Source of the DNA: Onchidella celtica
Lineage: Eukaryota > Mollusca > Gastropoda > Systellommatophora > Onchidiidae
Length of the DNA stretch: 64,000 bases
Direction: 5' to 3'
Assembly (NCBI GenBank): GCA_963931925.1
Contig: OZ007582.1
Coordinates: 28,138,514 to 28,202,513 of the forward strand
Part shown: positions 46,326 through 57,725 of the stretch, in pieces
Numbering within the stretch: position 1 is the stretch's first letter
How the letters are laid out: every line of letters starts with the position of its first letter
Notes under the pieces: model-generated
What the model was told of the DNA's origin: nothing
The model's input: only the letters and a program-made list of their open reading frames with translations
The model's database searches: none
Position numbers and translations under genes: made by a program

Positions 46326-47289
46326 ATAATCTGCACAATTCGCCATTTGCTTCACTGTTCTTTGTTCTTATCATTTTCTCCTGCCTTTAGTGTTGTTCTC
46401 TGTCTTCCAAAAAGCTGATGCTACGGGACCGCGGTCAAATTACAAAGTCGAATAGAGAAACTAGTTGCGCTCACTGCTCTTTTATAGCTTACTGTGCGAA
46501 CTACTACGCTTCCTTAACAACAGCCCTCCCAAAAATAGTTTTCCTAGAATTTCGCATTGGTTTGGTTTCCTTGCATATTTTCTAAGCATCAGAACTGGAT
46601 AAAATGATTTTTTTTTCGTATTAAATTACATTGTATATTCCCGGCCCTCTTAATCGTTGCACACTGTACAGTCTCTGCAAGATGAAAAGAAATGGCCGGT
46701 GGCGAAGACAAACCCTCAGTAAAGTTGATAGGAAAGACAATTGAATGTATTACACGTCGATATTGACGATAAAGGTGCAAAATACAGATTTACTCATAGA
46801 TTTCAACTTGTCATCATGATTTTGTTAGGAATAGCGCCCGTCTTCCACAAGTGAAAGTAAAAACTATTTACAACATACTAGGCCTAGTGCTCACACGGTC
46901 TTCTGGTTGTAAACAAAAGTATTTCTGTATCTTTCATAATGTGTTTTTTCAAGAAGTTCAGACCACAACACAGTGGGCACCCCACCCCCCCCCCTTCCTT
47001 CTGCTCTCCTCCAAAATAACACATCAACGGTAGACCGTATTAATTATTTTCTGTGTACCGTAAGCCCCAACTTGCCATGATTGTTTTTGTGCCCCCACCA
47101 CACCCCATTCACAGTGGCGTATCTACTATGATAGTTAAGCTTCATGGTTCCTAATTCCGGAGGGGCCGTGCAAAGGCGTTTTTTCTAATGAGTGAATTTA
47201 GGATGTTGCCCTATTGTTCTTGGTTGTAAAGGGGCTCCATATCCGTTCAAGCTTCAGGATCCCAAAAATATGGGCCCGTCGCTGCCCAT
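46326..47289. other. no gene seen
   Basis: CAGTGGCGTATCTACTATG at about 47113 resembles a hAT terminus, but no partner end was found. C-run near 46985. Confidence 0.4.
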
Positions 47290-47480
47290 CCACCTACTCA
47301 TCCATCCATCTCTCCTCCCATCCATCCATCCACATGGATCTACATCTATCTACATCCATCCACATCCATCCGATCCTATCCACCCACTCCCAATCTACCC
47401 ATCAATCCACCCATCCACATATTTTCACCCAGGTATCTACCGTATCCATTCATCCTATCCACCCAACTATCAATCTATCC
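47290..47480 (+). repeat. (ATCC)n-type degenerate microsatellite
   Basis: The run is CATCCATC and CCACCCATC repeats with TATC interruptions, followed by a C-run near 47502. It creates spurious open frames on the plus strand. Confidence 0.9.
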
Positions 47481-47737
47481 ATCCATCCCTCGATATATCT
47501 CCCCCCCCCCCCTCCCTTCCAATTCATTGATCAACCACTGTTATTCTCAAATCGCAAATTTCCAGGATAATGCTCATTGCAGAACCCTAAACTCTCACCT
47601 TCGGAGCTGGGGACTCACTATCTTCATCTTTAGCTTTGTCATTATCATCACATCATCTATTCATTAAGATCATCATATTATCATTTTCTTTTCTTGACAG
47701 ACATTGTCACCATTATTGTCGTTGTGACCATTACCAT

Positions 47738-47933
47738 CCCAGACAGCAACCCTACGTCAATTCGACGTAGATTTCTGTAGGATTGGTCGGACTACCACAG
47801 TGGTGGGTTTCCTATATCAAACCGATGTGGCGCAATATCGTAACCAGCGGATCTAAGTAGGAACAACGTCATCCCTATGTGCAAACTTGACATCCATCCT
47901 ATGAGATGGATTTCCATTGGGTTACCTGCTGGG
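47738..47933. mobile_element. 196-bp MITE (CCCAG-CAGCAACC family)
   Basis: The left end is CCCAGACAGCAACCC; the right end on the other strand is CCCAGCAGGTAACCC. Body blocks are shared with 32386-32550 and 60201-60406 (CATCCCTATGTGCAAACTTG versus related sequence). No coding capacity. Confidence 0.65.
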
Positions 47934-48574
47934 ATTATTTTGTTTGCTTCATCATCTTTTAGTTTCATCATTTCTGTGTTTTAGAATGTTCTTTACATTT
48001 CTTTTTAATATCATTATTGTCAATACCATCTTGCTCTTGGCCTTGTGGCCATTTGATCATTAACACCATTGAAGTTAATGGATCTTTTCAAAATTTGCCC
48101 CTTCGTATAAACATCGTGTACTTAAGTGTCCCTTGTTCTCCTGCCTGCGTAGTCTTTTTCCTCTTTTCATTCCTATTCTGTGCTTTTCCTTCCTTCGGAG
48201 GGAAATTCTTTTTGATAATTAAGATTTGTCGGGGCATTTTAAGATGTATAATTTAATGCCAAAGAAACAAATAAATACATTGAATGAGATACGACGGGGA
48301 TTCCTTTTTTTCACAAGTCCTGTTTCTAGCGATCTGAACGTGTGGAAATACCTCTGATGCTTCGGCGCTCTGAAACTGTAAGTAAGAACGTGGGACAATT
48401 GCTGTCACGATGGACTCCTGGCCTTGAGACATGTCGGTGCCCTGGAACATCTGCGGTTTTGTACAGTAATTTGAATTTACATTTCTATCATGATAAAGCA
48501 ACCGACATAGGGGACATTTTAATACACTGTTTTTAACATTATCATTTTAAGCTCATATGAAAATAATAGTTACA

Positions 48575-48804
48575 GCCGAGACACAGAATACCGAGACGGA
48601 CCATTCCTTCTTTCACTGCATGTCCACAACTTGCGCGCATATAAACACAGTGAGTACAGCAAATAGAACTCTGTGGTACTAGTCTTTTTCGTTCAATTAT
48701 GAAAGGGTGTGGTGAGAATGTTGCATTGTTGACATGAATGATACGCGCACAAGACGACGGACGGAATTTGGCGGATAGAACTGTCTCGGTATACCGTGTC
48801 TCGT
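48575..48804. mobile_element. 230-bp MITE with GAGACAC-TACCGAGAC terminal inverted repeats
   Basis: The left end has CGAGACACAGAATACCGAGA and the right end, on the other strand, CGAGACACGGTATACCGAGA. The hexamer GTTACA flanks both sides (48569-48574 and 48805-48810) and is a probable target duplication. A one-ended inverted copy is at 30939-31158. Confidence 0.7.
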
Positions 48805-48863
48805 GTTACAATACTAATTTACTTTATTTCGTGTTTAGTTCAGATTTTAAAAATATGCATTAA

Positions 48864-51800
48864 TTTGGAATCAGCAAATTTACCCATTGAGCACACTGTG
48901 ATGAGCAATGTGTTTAGCTCTTTATTCTAGGGGGTTTCGCTGCCACTGACATTTGGAATCAGCAAATTTACCCATTGAGCACACTGTGATGAGCAATGTG
49001 TTTAGCTCTTTATTCTAGGGGGTGTCGCTGCCACTGACATTTGGAATCAGCAAATTTACCCATTGAGCACACTGTGATGAGCAATGTGTTTAGCTCTTTA
49101 TTCTAGGGGGTTTCGCTGCCACTGACATTTGGAATCAGCAAATTTACCCATTGAGCACACTGTGATGAGCAATGTGTTTAGCTCTTTATTCTAGGGGGTT
49201 TCGCTGCCACTGACATTTGGAATCAGCAAATTTACCCATTGAGCACACTGTGATGAGCAATGTGTTTAGCTCTTTATTCTAGGGGGTTTCGCTGCCACTG
49301 ACATTTGGAATCAGCAAATTTACCCATTGAGCACACTGTGATGAGCAATGTGTTTAGCTCTTTATTCTAGGGGGTTTCGCTGCCACTGACATTTGGAATC
49401 AGCAAATTTACCCATTGAGCACACTGTGATGAGCAATGTGTTTAGCTCTTTATTCTAGGGGGTTTCGCTGCCACTGACATTTGGAATCAGCAAATTTACC
49501 CATTGAGCACACTGTGATGAGCAATGTGTTTAGCTCTTTATTCTAGGAAGTTTCGCTGCCACTGACATTTGGAATCAGCAAATTTACCCATTGAGCACAC
49601 TGTGATGAGCAATGTGTTTAGCTCTTTATTCTAGGGGGTTTCGCTGCCACTGACATTTGGAATCAGCAAATTTACCCATTGAGCACACTGTGATGAGCAA
49701 TGTGTTTAGCTCTTTATTCTAGGAAGTTTCGCTGCCACTGACATTTGGAATCAGCAAATTTACCCATTGAGCACACTGTGATGAGCAATGTGTTTAGCTC
49801 TTTATTCTAGGGGGTTTCGCTGCCACTGACATTTGGAATCAGCAAATTTACCCATTGAGCACACTGTGATGAGCAATGTGTTTAGCTCTTTATTCTAGGA
49901 AGTTTCGCTGCCACTGACATTTGGAATCAGCAAATTTACCCATTGAGCACACTGTGATGAGCAATGTGTTTAGCTCTTTATTCTAGGGGGTTTCGCTGCC
50001 ACTGACATTTGGAATCAGCAAATTTACCCATTGAGCACACTGTGATGAGCAATGTGTTTAGCTCTTTATTCTAGGAAGTTTCGCTGCCACTGACATTTGG
50101 AATCAGCAAATTTACCCATTGAGCACACTGTGATGAGCAATGTGTTTAGCTCTTTATTCTAGGGGGTTTCGCTGCCACTGACATTTGGAATCAGCAAATT
50201 TACCCATTGAGCACACTGTGATGAGCAATGTGTTTAGCTCTTTATTCTAGGAAGTTTCGCTGCCACTGACATTTGGAATCAGCAAATTTACCCATTGAGC
50301 ACACTGTGATGAGCAATGTGTTTAGCTCTTTATTCTAGGGGGTTTCGCTGCCACTGACATTTGGAATCAGCAAATTTACCCATTGAGCACACTGTGATGA
50401 GCAATGTGTTTAGCTCTTTATTCTAGGAAGTTTCGCTGCCACTGACATTTGGAATCAGCAAATTTACCCATTGAGCACACTGTGATGAGCAATGTGTTTA
50501 GCTCTTTATTCTAGGGGGTTTCGCTGCCACTGACATTTGGAATCAGCAAATTTACCCATTGAGCACACTGTGATGAGCAATGTGTTTAGCTCTTTATTCT
50601 AGGAAGTTTCGCTGCCACTGACATTTGGAATCAGCAAATTTACCCATTGAGCACACTGTGATGAGCAATGTGTTTAGCTCTTTATTCTAGGGGGTTTCGC
50701 TGCCACTGACATTTGGAATCAGCAAATTTACCCATTGAGCACACTGTGATGAGCAATGTGTTTAGCTCTTTATTCTAGGGGGTTTCGCTGCCACTGACAT
50801 TTGGAATCAGCAAATTTACCCATTGAGCACACTGTGATGAGCAATGTGTTTAGCTCTTTATTCTAGGGGGTTTCGCTGCCACTGACATTTGGAATCAGCA
50901 AATTTACCCATTGAGCACACTGTGATGAGCAATGTGTTTAGCTCTTTATTCTAGGGAGTTTCGCTGCCACTGACATTTGGAATCAGCAAATTTACCCATT
51001 GAGCACACTGTGATGAGCAATGTGTTTAGCTCTTTATTCTAGGGGTTTCGCTACCACTGACATTTGGAATCAGCAAATTTACCCATTGAGCACACTGTGA
51101 TGAGCAATGTGTTTAGCTCTTTATTCTAGGGAGTTTCGCTGCCACTGACATTTGGAATCAGCAAATTTACCCATTGAGCACACTGTGATGAGCAATGTGT
51201 TTAGCTCTTTATTCTAGGGAGTTTCGCTGCCACTGACATTTGGAATCAGCAAATTTACCCATTGAGCACACTGTGATGAGCAATGTGTTTAGCTCTTTAT
51301 TCTAGGGAGTTTCGCTGCCACTGACATTTGGAATCAGCAAATTTACCCATTGAGCACACTGTGATGAGCAATGTGTTTAGCTCTTTATTCTAGGGGGTTT
51401 CGCTGCCACTGACATTTGGAATCAGCAAATTTACCCATTGAGCACACTGTGATGAGCAATGTGTTTAGCTCTTTATTCTAGGGGGTTTCGCTGCCACTGA
51501 CATTTGGAATCAGCAAATTTACCCATTGAGCACACTGTGATGAGCAATGTGTTTAGCTCTTTATTCTAGGAAGTTTCGCTGCCACTGACATTTGGAATCA
51601 GCAAATTTACCCATTGAGCACACTGTGATGAGCAATGTGTTTAGCTCTTTATTCTAGGAAGTTTCGCTGCCACTGACATTTGGAATCAGCAAATTTACCC
51701 ATTGAGCACACTGTGATGAGCAATGTGTTTAGCTCTTTATTCTAGGGGGTTTCGCTGCCACTGACATTTGGAATCAGCAAATTTACCCATTGAGCACACT

Positions 51801-53000
51801 GTGATGAGCAATGTGTTTAGCTCTTTATTCTAGGAAGTTTCGCTGCCACTGACATTTGGAATCAGCAAATTTACCCATTGAGCACACTGTGATGAGCAAT
51901 GTGTTTAGCTCTTTATTCTAGGGGGTTTCGCTGCCACTGACATTTGGAATCAGCAAATTTACCCATTGAGCACACTGTGATGAGCAATGTGTTTAGCTCT
52001 TTATTCTAGGAAGTTTCGCTGCCACTGACATTTGGAATCAGCAAATTTACCCATTGAGCACACTGTGATGAGCAATGTGTTTAGCTCTTTATTCTAGGGG
52101 GTTTCGCTGCCACTGACATTTGGAATCAGCAAATTTACCCATTGAGCACACTGTGATGAGCAATGTGTTTAGCTCTTTATTCTAGGGGGTTTCGCTGCCA
52201 CTGACATTTGGAATCAGCAAATTTACCCATTGAGCACACTGTGATGAGCAATGTGTTTAGCTCTTTATTCTAGGGGGTTTCGCTGCCACTGACATTTGGA
52301 ATCAGCAAATTTACCCATTGAGCACACTGTGATGAGCAATGTGTTTAGCTCTTTATTCTAGGGAGTTTCGCTGCCACTGACATTTGGAATCAGCAAATTT
52401 ACCCATTGAGCACACTGTGATGAGCAATGTGTTTAGCTCTTTATTCTAGGGGTTTCGCTACCACTGACATTTGGAATCAGCAAATTTACCCATTGAGCAC
52501 ACTGTGATGAGCAATGTGTTTAGCTCTTTATTCTAGGGAGTTTCGCTGCCACTGACATTTGGAATCAGCAAATTTACCCATTGAGCACACTGTGATGAGC
52601 AATGTGTTTAGCTCTTTATTCTAGGGAGTTTCGCTGCCACTGACATTTGGAATCAGCAAATTTACCCATTGAGCACACTGTGATGAGCAATGTGTTTAGC
52701 TCTTTATTCTAGGGAGTTTCGCTGCCACTGACATTTGGAATCAGCAAATTTACCCATTGAGCACACTGTGATGAGCAATGTGTTTAGCTCTTTATTCTAG
52801 GGGGTTTCGCTGCCACTGACATTTGGAATCAGCAAATTTACCCATTGAGCACACTGTGATGAGCAATGTGTTTAGCTCTTTATTCTAGGGGGTTTCGCTG
52901 CCACTGACATTTGGAATCAGCAAATTTACCCATTGAGCACACTGTGATGAGCAATGTGTTTAGCTCTTTATTCTAGGGGGTTTCGCTGCCACTGACATTT
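48864..53000. repeat. 88-bp satellite array, about 47 units
   Basis: The unit begins TTTGGAATCAGCAAATTTAC and closes with TTTCGCTGCCACTGACA. Successive units are almost identical. Variation is concentrated at the five bases after TTATTCTA-: ggggg, ggaag or gggag. Two units (near 51041 and 52448) are 87 bp, with one G lost and CTGCC changed to CTACC. Unit 2 has TGT for TTT at the same region. No open reading frame of note crosses it, and 88 is not a multiple of three. Each unit contains an imperfect hairpin (GAGCACAC...GTGTTTAGCTC) followed by CTAG. Variants alternate GA from about units 7-21, and units 16-30 match units 32-46 in order. Confidence 0.97.
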
Positions 53001-53069
53001 ACACAGGCTCATTTTTCTTCTTTTGATTTTTTTCTTGTTCTTGTTTCTGTGTGTTTTTGTGGTTGGGAT

Positions 53070-53345
53070 TAGTTTTTTTTAGAATTTTCCCCCGCCAGTA
53101 GCCTTGTTCGGCCGGTCTTCGACTTTCAACAGCCAAGGTATCTTTAATGTGCGCAACATGCACTCCGAGTTTTTTGTCCTTATCTGAGAAGTCTAGGTGC
53201 TCGATCCTAATTTCCATGGATCAGGGACAGGAAAATATGAGAAAAATCCCACAACTCCAACATGCCTGCACGGACCGGGATTTGAACCCGATACCTTCGG
53301 TATGAGAGACAAACACCTTGCCGCTAGACCAACATGTTGCCTGGG
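53070..53345 (-). mobile_element. tRNA-derived SINE
   Basis: The minus strand begins with a tRNA-like head: TTGGTCTAGCGGCAAGG (A-box region), then CATACCGAAGG, then GGGTTCAAATCCCGG (B-box). Conserved body blocks follow: CCTGATCC-like, GAGCACCTAGACTTCTCAG and AAAGATACCTTGGCTG. The same order is seen in the copies at 7960-8262 and 25590-25879. It abuts the right end of the 88-bp satellite array. Confidence 0.75.
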
Positions 53346-53747
53346 ACCCCTTGTGTTTGGCATTTTGATGCTTATCATTTCGAGGGCCATCTGGTAAACT
53401 ATCCTAAGTCCACTTTTTTAAACATTTAATTTATTTATGCAATATTTGGCATGGATGCAACTCTTGATAGCCTGTGCAAGTTGCTTTATGAGTTGCAGGT
53501 TAAATTCTGAAAACTAAGACTTAAATGTTTTTTCTTGTTTTTTTTTGGTAGATGTTCGTATTTTAAAGTCGTATAATATAATGGTGATGAGAAAAGGGAG
53601 ATAACAATAATAAGCAACTGAGTAGCTGAAAGGGAAGAAATCTCTAAGAGAAGACAGGAGGAAGATAAAAATGATGGAGCGAGAACAACAGCAGCAACAA
53701 CAACAACAACAACAACGACAACATGTAGTTTAACAACACGCAACCTT

Positions 53748-53978
53748 AGTTCTTGTTTGTTCCAACTCCACTTTTTGCACAACTGAGAAATTCAATGTTA
53801 AACATTTTGCGGCTTCAGTTTTATTATGATAAGGATTTAGAATAAGTCAGAACTGTGAAACAGCCTGATAAGTGCCACAATGTTTAAACAAGTATCAAAG
53901 TATGCATTTGTTGTACCTCTTCTATATACGAAAAGATCTCCAGTTTTTCAGAAAATGGAGCAAGAACAAACAAGAACT
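53748..53978. mobile_element. 231-bp MITE with AGTTCTTGTTTGTTC terminal inverted repeats
   Basis: The element starts AGTTCTTGTTTGTTCCAACT and ends GAACAAACAAGAACT, a perfect 15-bp terminal inverted repeat. Internal landmarks are TTTTGCACAACTGAGAAATT and AGATCTCCAGTTTTTCAGAA. Related copies are at 14482, 15499 (inverted), 21158 (inverted) and a stub at 37107. It has no coding capacity. Confidence 0.8.
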
Positions 53979-54078
53979 GAGGCGGCGCATAATAAACAAA
54001 TGCACAGTTTAAAAAAAATGCATAATACACAAATACACTATATGAACAACAAGAACAGTGCAATGCTGATGACTGAGC

Positions 54079-54084
54079 TTTATT
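54079..54084 (-). terminator. candidate poly(A) signal AATAAA
   Basis: On the minus strand the sequence reads GTGAATAAAGCTC, a canonical poly(A) hexamer, 5.5 kb past the CPEB1 stop. Nearer candidate signals may also exist, so this marks only a possible distal 3' end. Confidence 0.25.
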
Positions 54085-57000
54085 CACCAACAACATACTT
54101 TTATAACAATTTTAGCAACAACAACAACAACAAAAAAAACAACCCAGGAAGGTTCTGGATGGAGATAAACAGAAAAAACTTTGTTAAATTCACCGTTAGT
54201 AATAATAAATTGTCCACGTCACATGATGGAAAATCATAACACAATTGCTGCAAAATTCTTCACAAAAAAATATGCCTCATATTATACTTTCAATGAAATA
54301 ACTTACTACAAGAGGATGGCACTATCTCAGTACAAAAAGAATATCACAAAAATATTTATAAATTAATTTCAAACTTTGTTATAAAAAATGACGATGACAT
54401 GATTACAAATAAATGTCACAAACATACATCAAACTTAATGTCCTTTAACAATGACAAACTTTAAGTAAATACAGTATCACAAAGATGTATCAAATAATAT
54501 CCAAATACGTATAGACAAAAAAAAAAACTTCATTTGTGCTACAATGAAATGAATATAATAATGATATTATATCAACACAAAATAAGAACACAAAAATATA
54601 TCAGAACAAAAATATAACAAAAAGCATATTCAAAAAAATTATACAAGTGAAAGAGTGTAGCTGTTTCTGCATCTCAGTCGCATGAAAACCGAAAAAAAAA
54701 AAAAACACCACCTACTCTCCAGATAGACAATATTTTTAGGAAAGCCAAATCACATGTCAGTTTTCTGGTCAAGATAGGTGGGGAAAGAGATTAAAAAAAA
54801 AGCCAACACAAATCCCAGCTTTTCTGCTGGCTTGAAGTTTAAGGCAAAAATTGTAAAAAATTGATTCACACACGATTTATATATTGGACAATTGTACAGC
54901 TGTTACAGGCAACTTTTGTGAATGGTCTTGTACACGGTCATGTCAAACAGATGAATATGTACATTTGAACCAGTATTTTCACAATAAATCTTGATATTTT
55001 TGCAGGCACTGGAAGTATCAGAATGTCAGAGTATAATGCTTTAATAAATTTATCTAAATCCAGAGACAGTTGCAATTTATTAATGAAAAATAGAAGTAGA
55101 CTTAATTGTTCAATACTGTGGAGTAATGGTCACACTAGAAAACAGATACAAAAAAAAAACCCAAACAAACATCTGTTTATCTTTAATTCACTGCAATGCA
55201 GAATTGGCGACAGAGTTGAACAGAATGGGGAAGTATCTCCCAAAAGTTCTGTAGTCAAGTACTGTATGCATAAACTTAATTATAACATTTCATAAACTAT
55301 ACACAGGATAACTGACATGAAAAGGCACCAATCAAAACATACTTTAGTTGATTTAAACCAACAATGAAACATCTATTGCAATAACTCAAAAAGGCACACT
55401 TCCAACAAATTACAATGAAAGTACACAAAAGAAATCTTTTAGAGTAACAATGAAGTATTCTGAGCAAATTTTCCAAAGTGTAAAAATAAACAAAAAATTT
55501 CCTCATGCCCTTAATCACTGTGGACACCAGCACTGCATTGGCAGAATATAAAAAAAAGTTGGAATATCAAAGGAATGGGACAAATACCTGTAGAGAAAAA
55601 GTCTACGTGTTAGGGAATGTAGTTAAACTTAAGGGTTAAATTAAAGTAAACTCCAGCACAGAATTTGTGCAAAACATGGAAGTTATAAAAAAAAAATAGA
55701 GAAACCATCAAAAACATTTTCACAGACTCAAATGCATCTTGCATTTAGCTTTTCTGTAAGATTTTGGTTTGCATCTTCAACCAAACTTTTTCACCCTCCT
55801 AAGTCCAAACAAAAAGTAAGAAACATTAAACAACAAAACAAAATTATTTCTTTTTCGATAAAACAAACATCTTGGATGTTTTCTTCATTGCATTGTACCT
55901 GTCTACTACCAGAACAAATGCTGTATAAATGAACTTTTCATTCATCTGAGAGATGAACTAGCAGCTGGGTTGGTTTTAAAAGAAAACCTTTTCATATGTT
56001 CTGGTTATGATGAATGTTAAAAATTGTTCAAGAGGCTGCTGTCTTAATAGCCCTTTACAACATGCAGTTTGTAAAAATTTATGAGCCATCGCCTTATATT
56101 TAATAACTTAACTGTTAAGAGCCTTTTAGTTGATGGTGGATAATTTTGCCTGGTTTCAAAATTTCTCAAATCTAAAAATATAAGAATACAAGTGTCATAA
56201 AAAAAGGAAAAACCGAGGGCATATTCTCTATTATAATATAAACTATCCTGAAAATGTCATGAATTTAAAAACCATGCCCATATCTGTGTGGTATTTATAA
56301 ATTCTATGAAGGTCTTTGTTTCCATGCAATACAAAGGGTGGTTTGTCTCTAAAAATGCTAAGATGCATGAGGAATGCAGATACGTATGCTATGCAAACAA
56401 AGGCATTGATAGCCTAAAGACATCAAAAGTACACATAGCATTCACAATCTATATGCATTGTCATTAAAAAGAATTGAAAAACTGGTGGTCTGCTACACCT
56501 TACTTATATATCCACACGAAAACAAGGCAATCTCTTAAAGCTTTAAACAAAAACGCTGGACGTTCAAAAGTTATATCAAAATGCATTGTGATATTAGTTC
56601 AAACTCAGCATCTTATGTGAAATATAAAGAACGTAATGTGATAAATTCACACAATTATTCCTCAAATAGCCGAAGCCAAAAGGTATGAAAAGAGAAAATG
56701 CCCACTGAAACTGTAAAAAATTACAAGGTACGGTAAGTCAACAAATAAAGTCAAAATGACACATTAATATTTGTTTGCAACTGTTTCAGCTAAAAATAGA
56801 TTCCTGAAACACTCAAGCTGCCCTGATTGACCTACTGTGAACCAGAGGCATCTAATTATTGCAATGAAGATAAGGTAAGCTTATCACAAGCCAAGGGCAA
56901 AACAAAAAAAATAACTTAAATTGTGTATTTACAAGATTAGTGCCCAGCAAAGTCAGTGCATGAGACAATGATGAAGAGATAGAGAAACAAAATCTCGTAA

Positions 57001-57534
57001 GAGACCAATGATTCAAAATACCAGGTGGTCGGTTTGACCTTTGAAAATGTCATGTGTTAAAATACTAAAATGATATAACTTCTGGAAAGCACAATGTGTA
57101 TTGGGAAGTGAAGTTATACACTTCGCCAAATCATTTTTTTTTTCTTGTAGATGCAAAATTTATCATCTGTACATGTTGCAGCACAGAATTTCATCAAGTT
57201 TATTATTAATGCCACTTCTTTATGTAGGTTTCAGATGATTTGCTTACTCACAGTAGCATTTTTAATATGCTGGGAAAATGGTATCCTTTGTATCAACATC
57301 ACAGAAATTTACGTAATTCAATGCCAAACTTTTTCACCAGTGGTCCCTGGAACATACTGGTAGAATTTTTCTAACTTGATTTATATGCATGTAATCTGCC
57401 ATTTGAACAGTTTGTTTAGCATAGCCAGAAGGTTAAAAATAGAATCAATGAAATTGCCTCTCTCTAAAATGCACTGTCAAATCCTTTTGAAAAACCTGAT
57501 TTTTTAGTTTCTCAAATAAAAATAAGGCAGAATC

Positions 57535-57725
57535 TGTTTGGGCCATGTGGCCAAAATAGGCTTTTTGTTACTAATTTGTGGCCAATTTCAAAGAACATTA
57601 CTGCCATTATTTGAGCCAATGGAAAGATTGTGGTTGTCAGCAAGCATCACCAACCTCTGCACTTTCCCAAAAAAATTCACCGTGCACAAACTAAACCCCA
57701 TTTGGCAAATACGGCCCAAACAATC
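57535..57725 (+). repeat. dispersed repeat (GGCCACATGGC family)
   Basis: Starts GGGCCATGTGGCCAAAATAG and ends CCATTTGGCAAATACGGCCC, an imperfect inverted pair. TTTGTGGCCAATTTCAAAGA matches 16230 and 27467. It lies in the region downstream of CPEB1. Confidence 0.5.

Noticed and set aside
47113..47131. hAT terminus CAGTGGCGTATCTAC
   Set aside because: No partner end or target duplication was found, so no element is called.
48864..53000. CRISPR array
   Set aside because: Units are contiguous and nearly identical with no unique spacers; the genome is eukaryotic.
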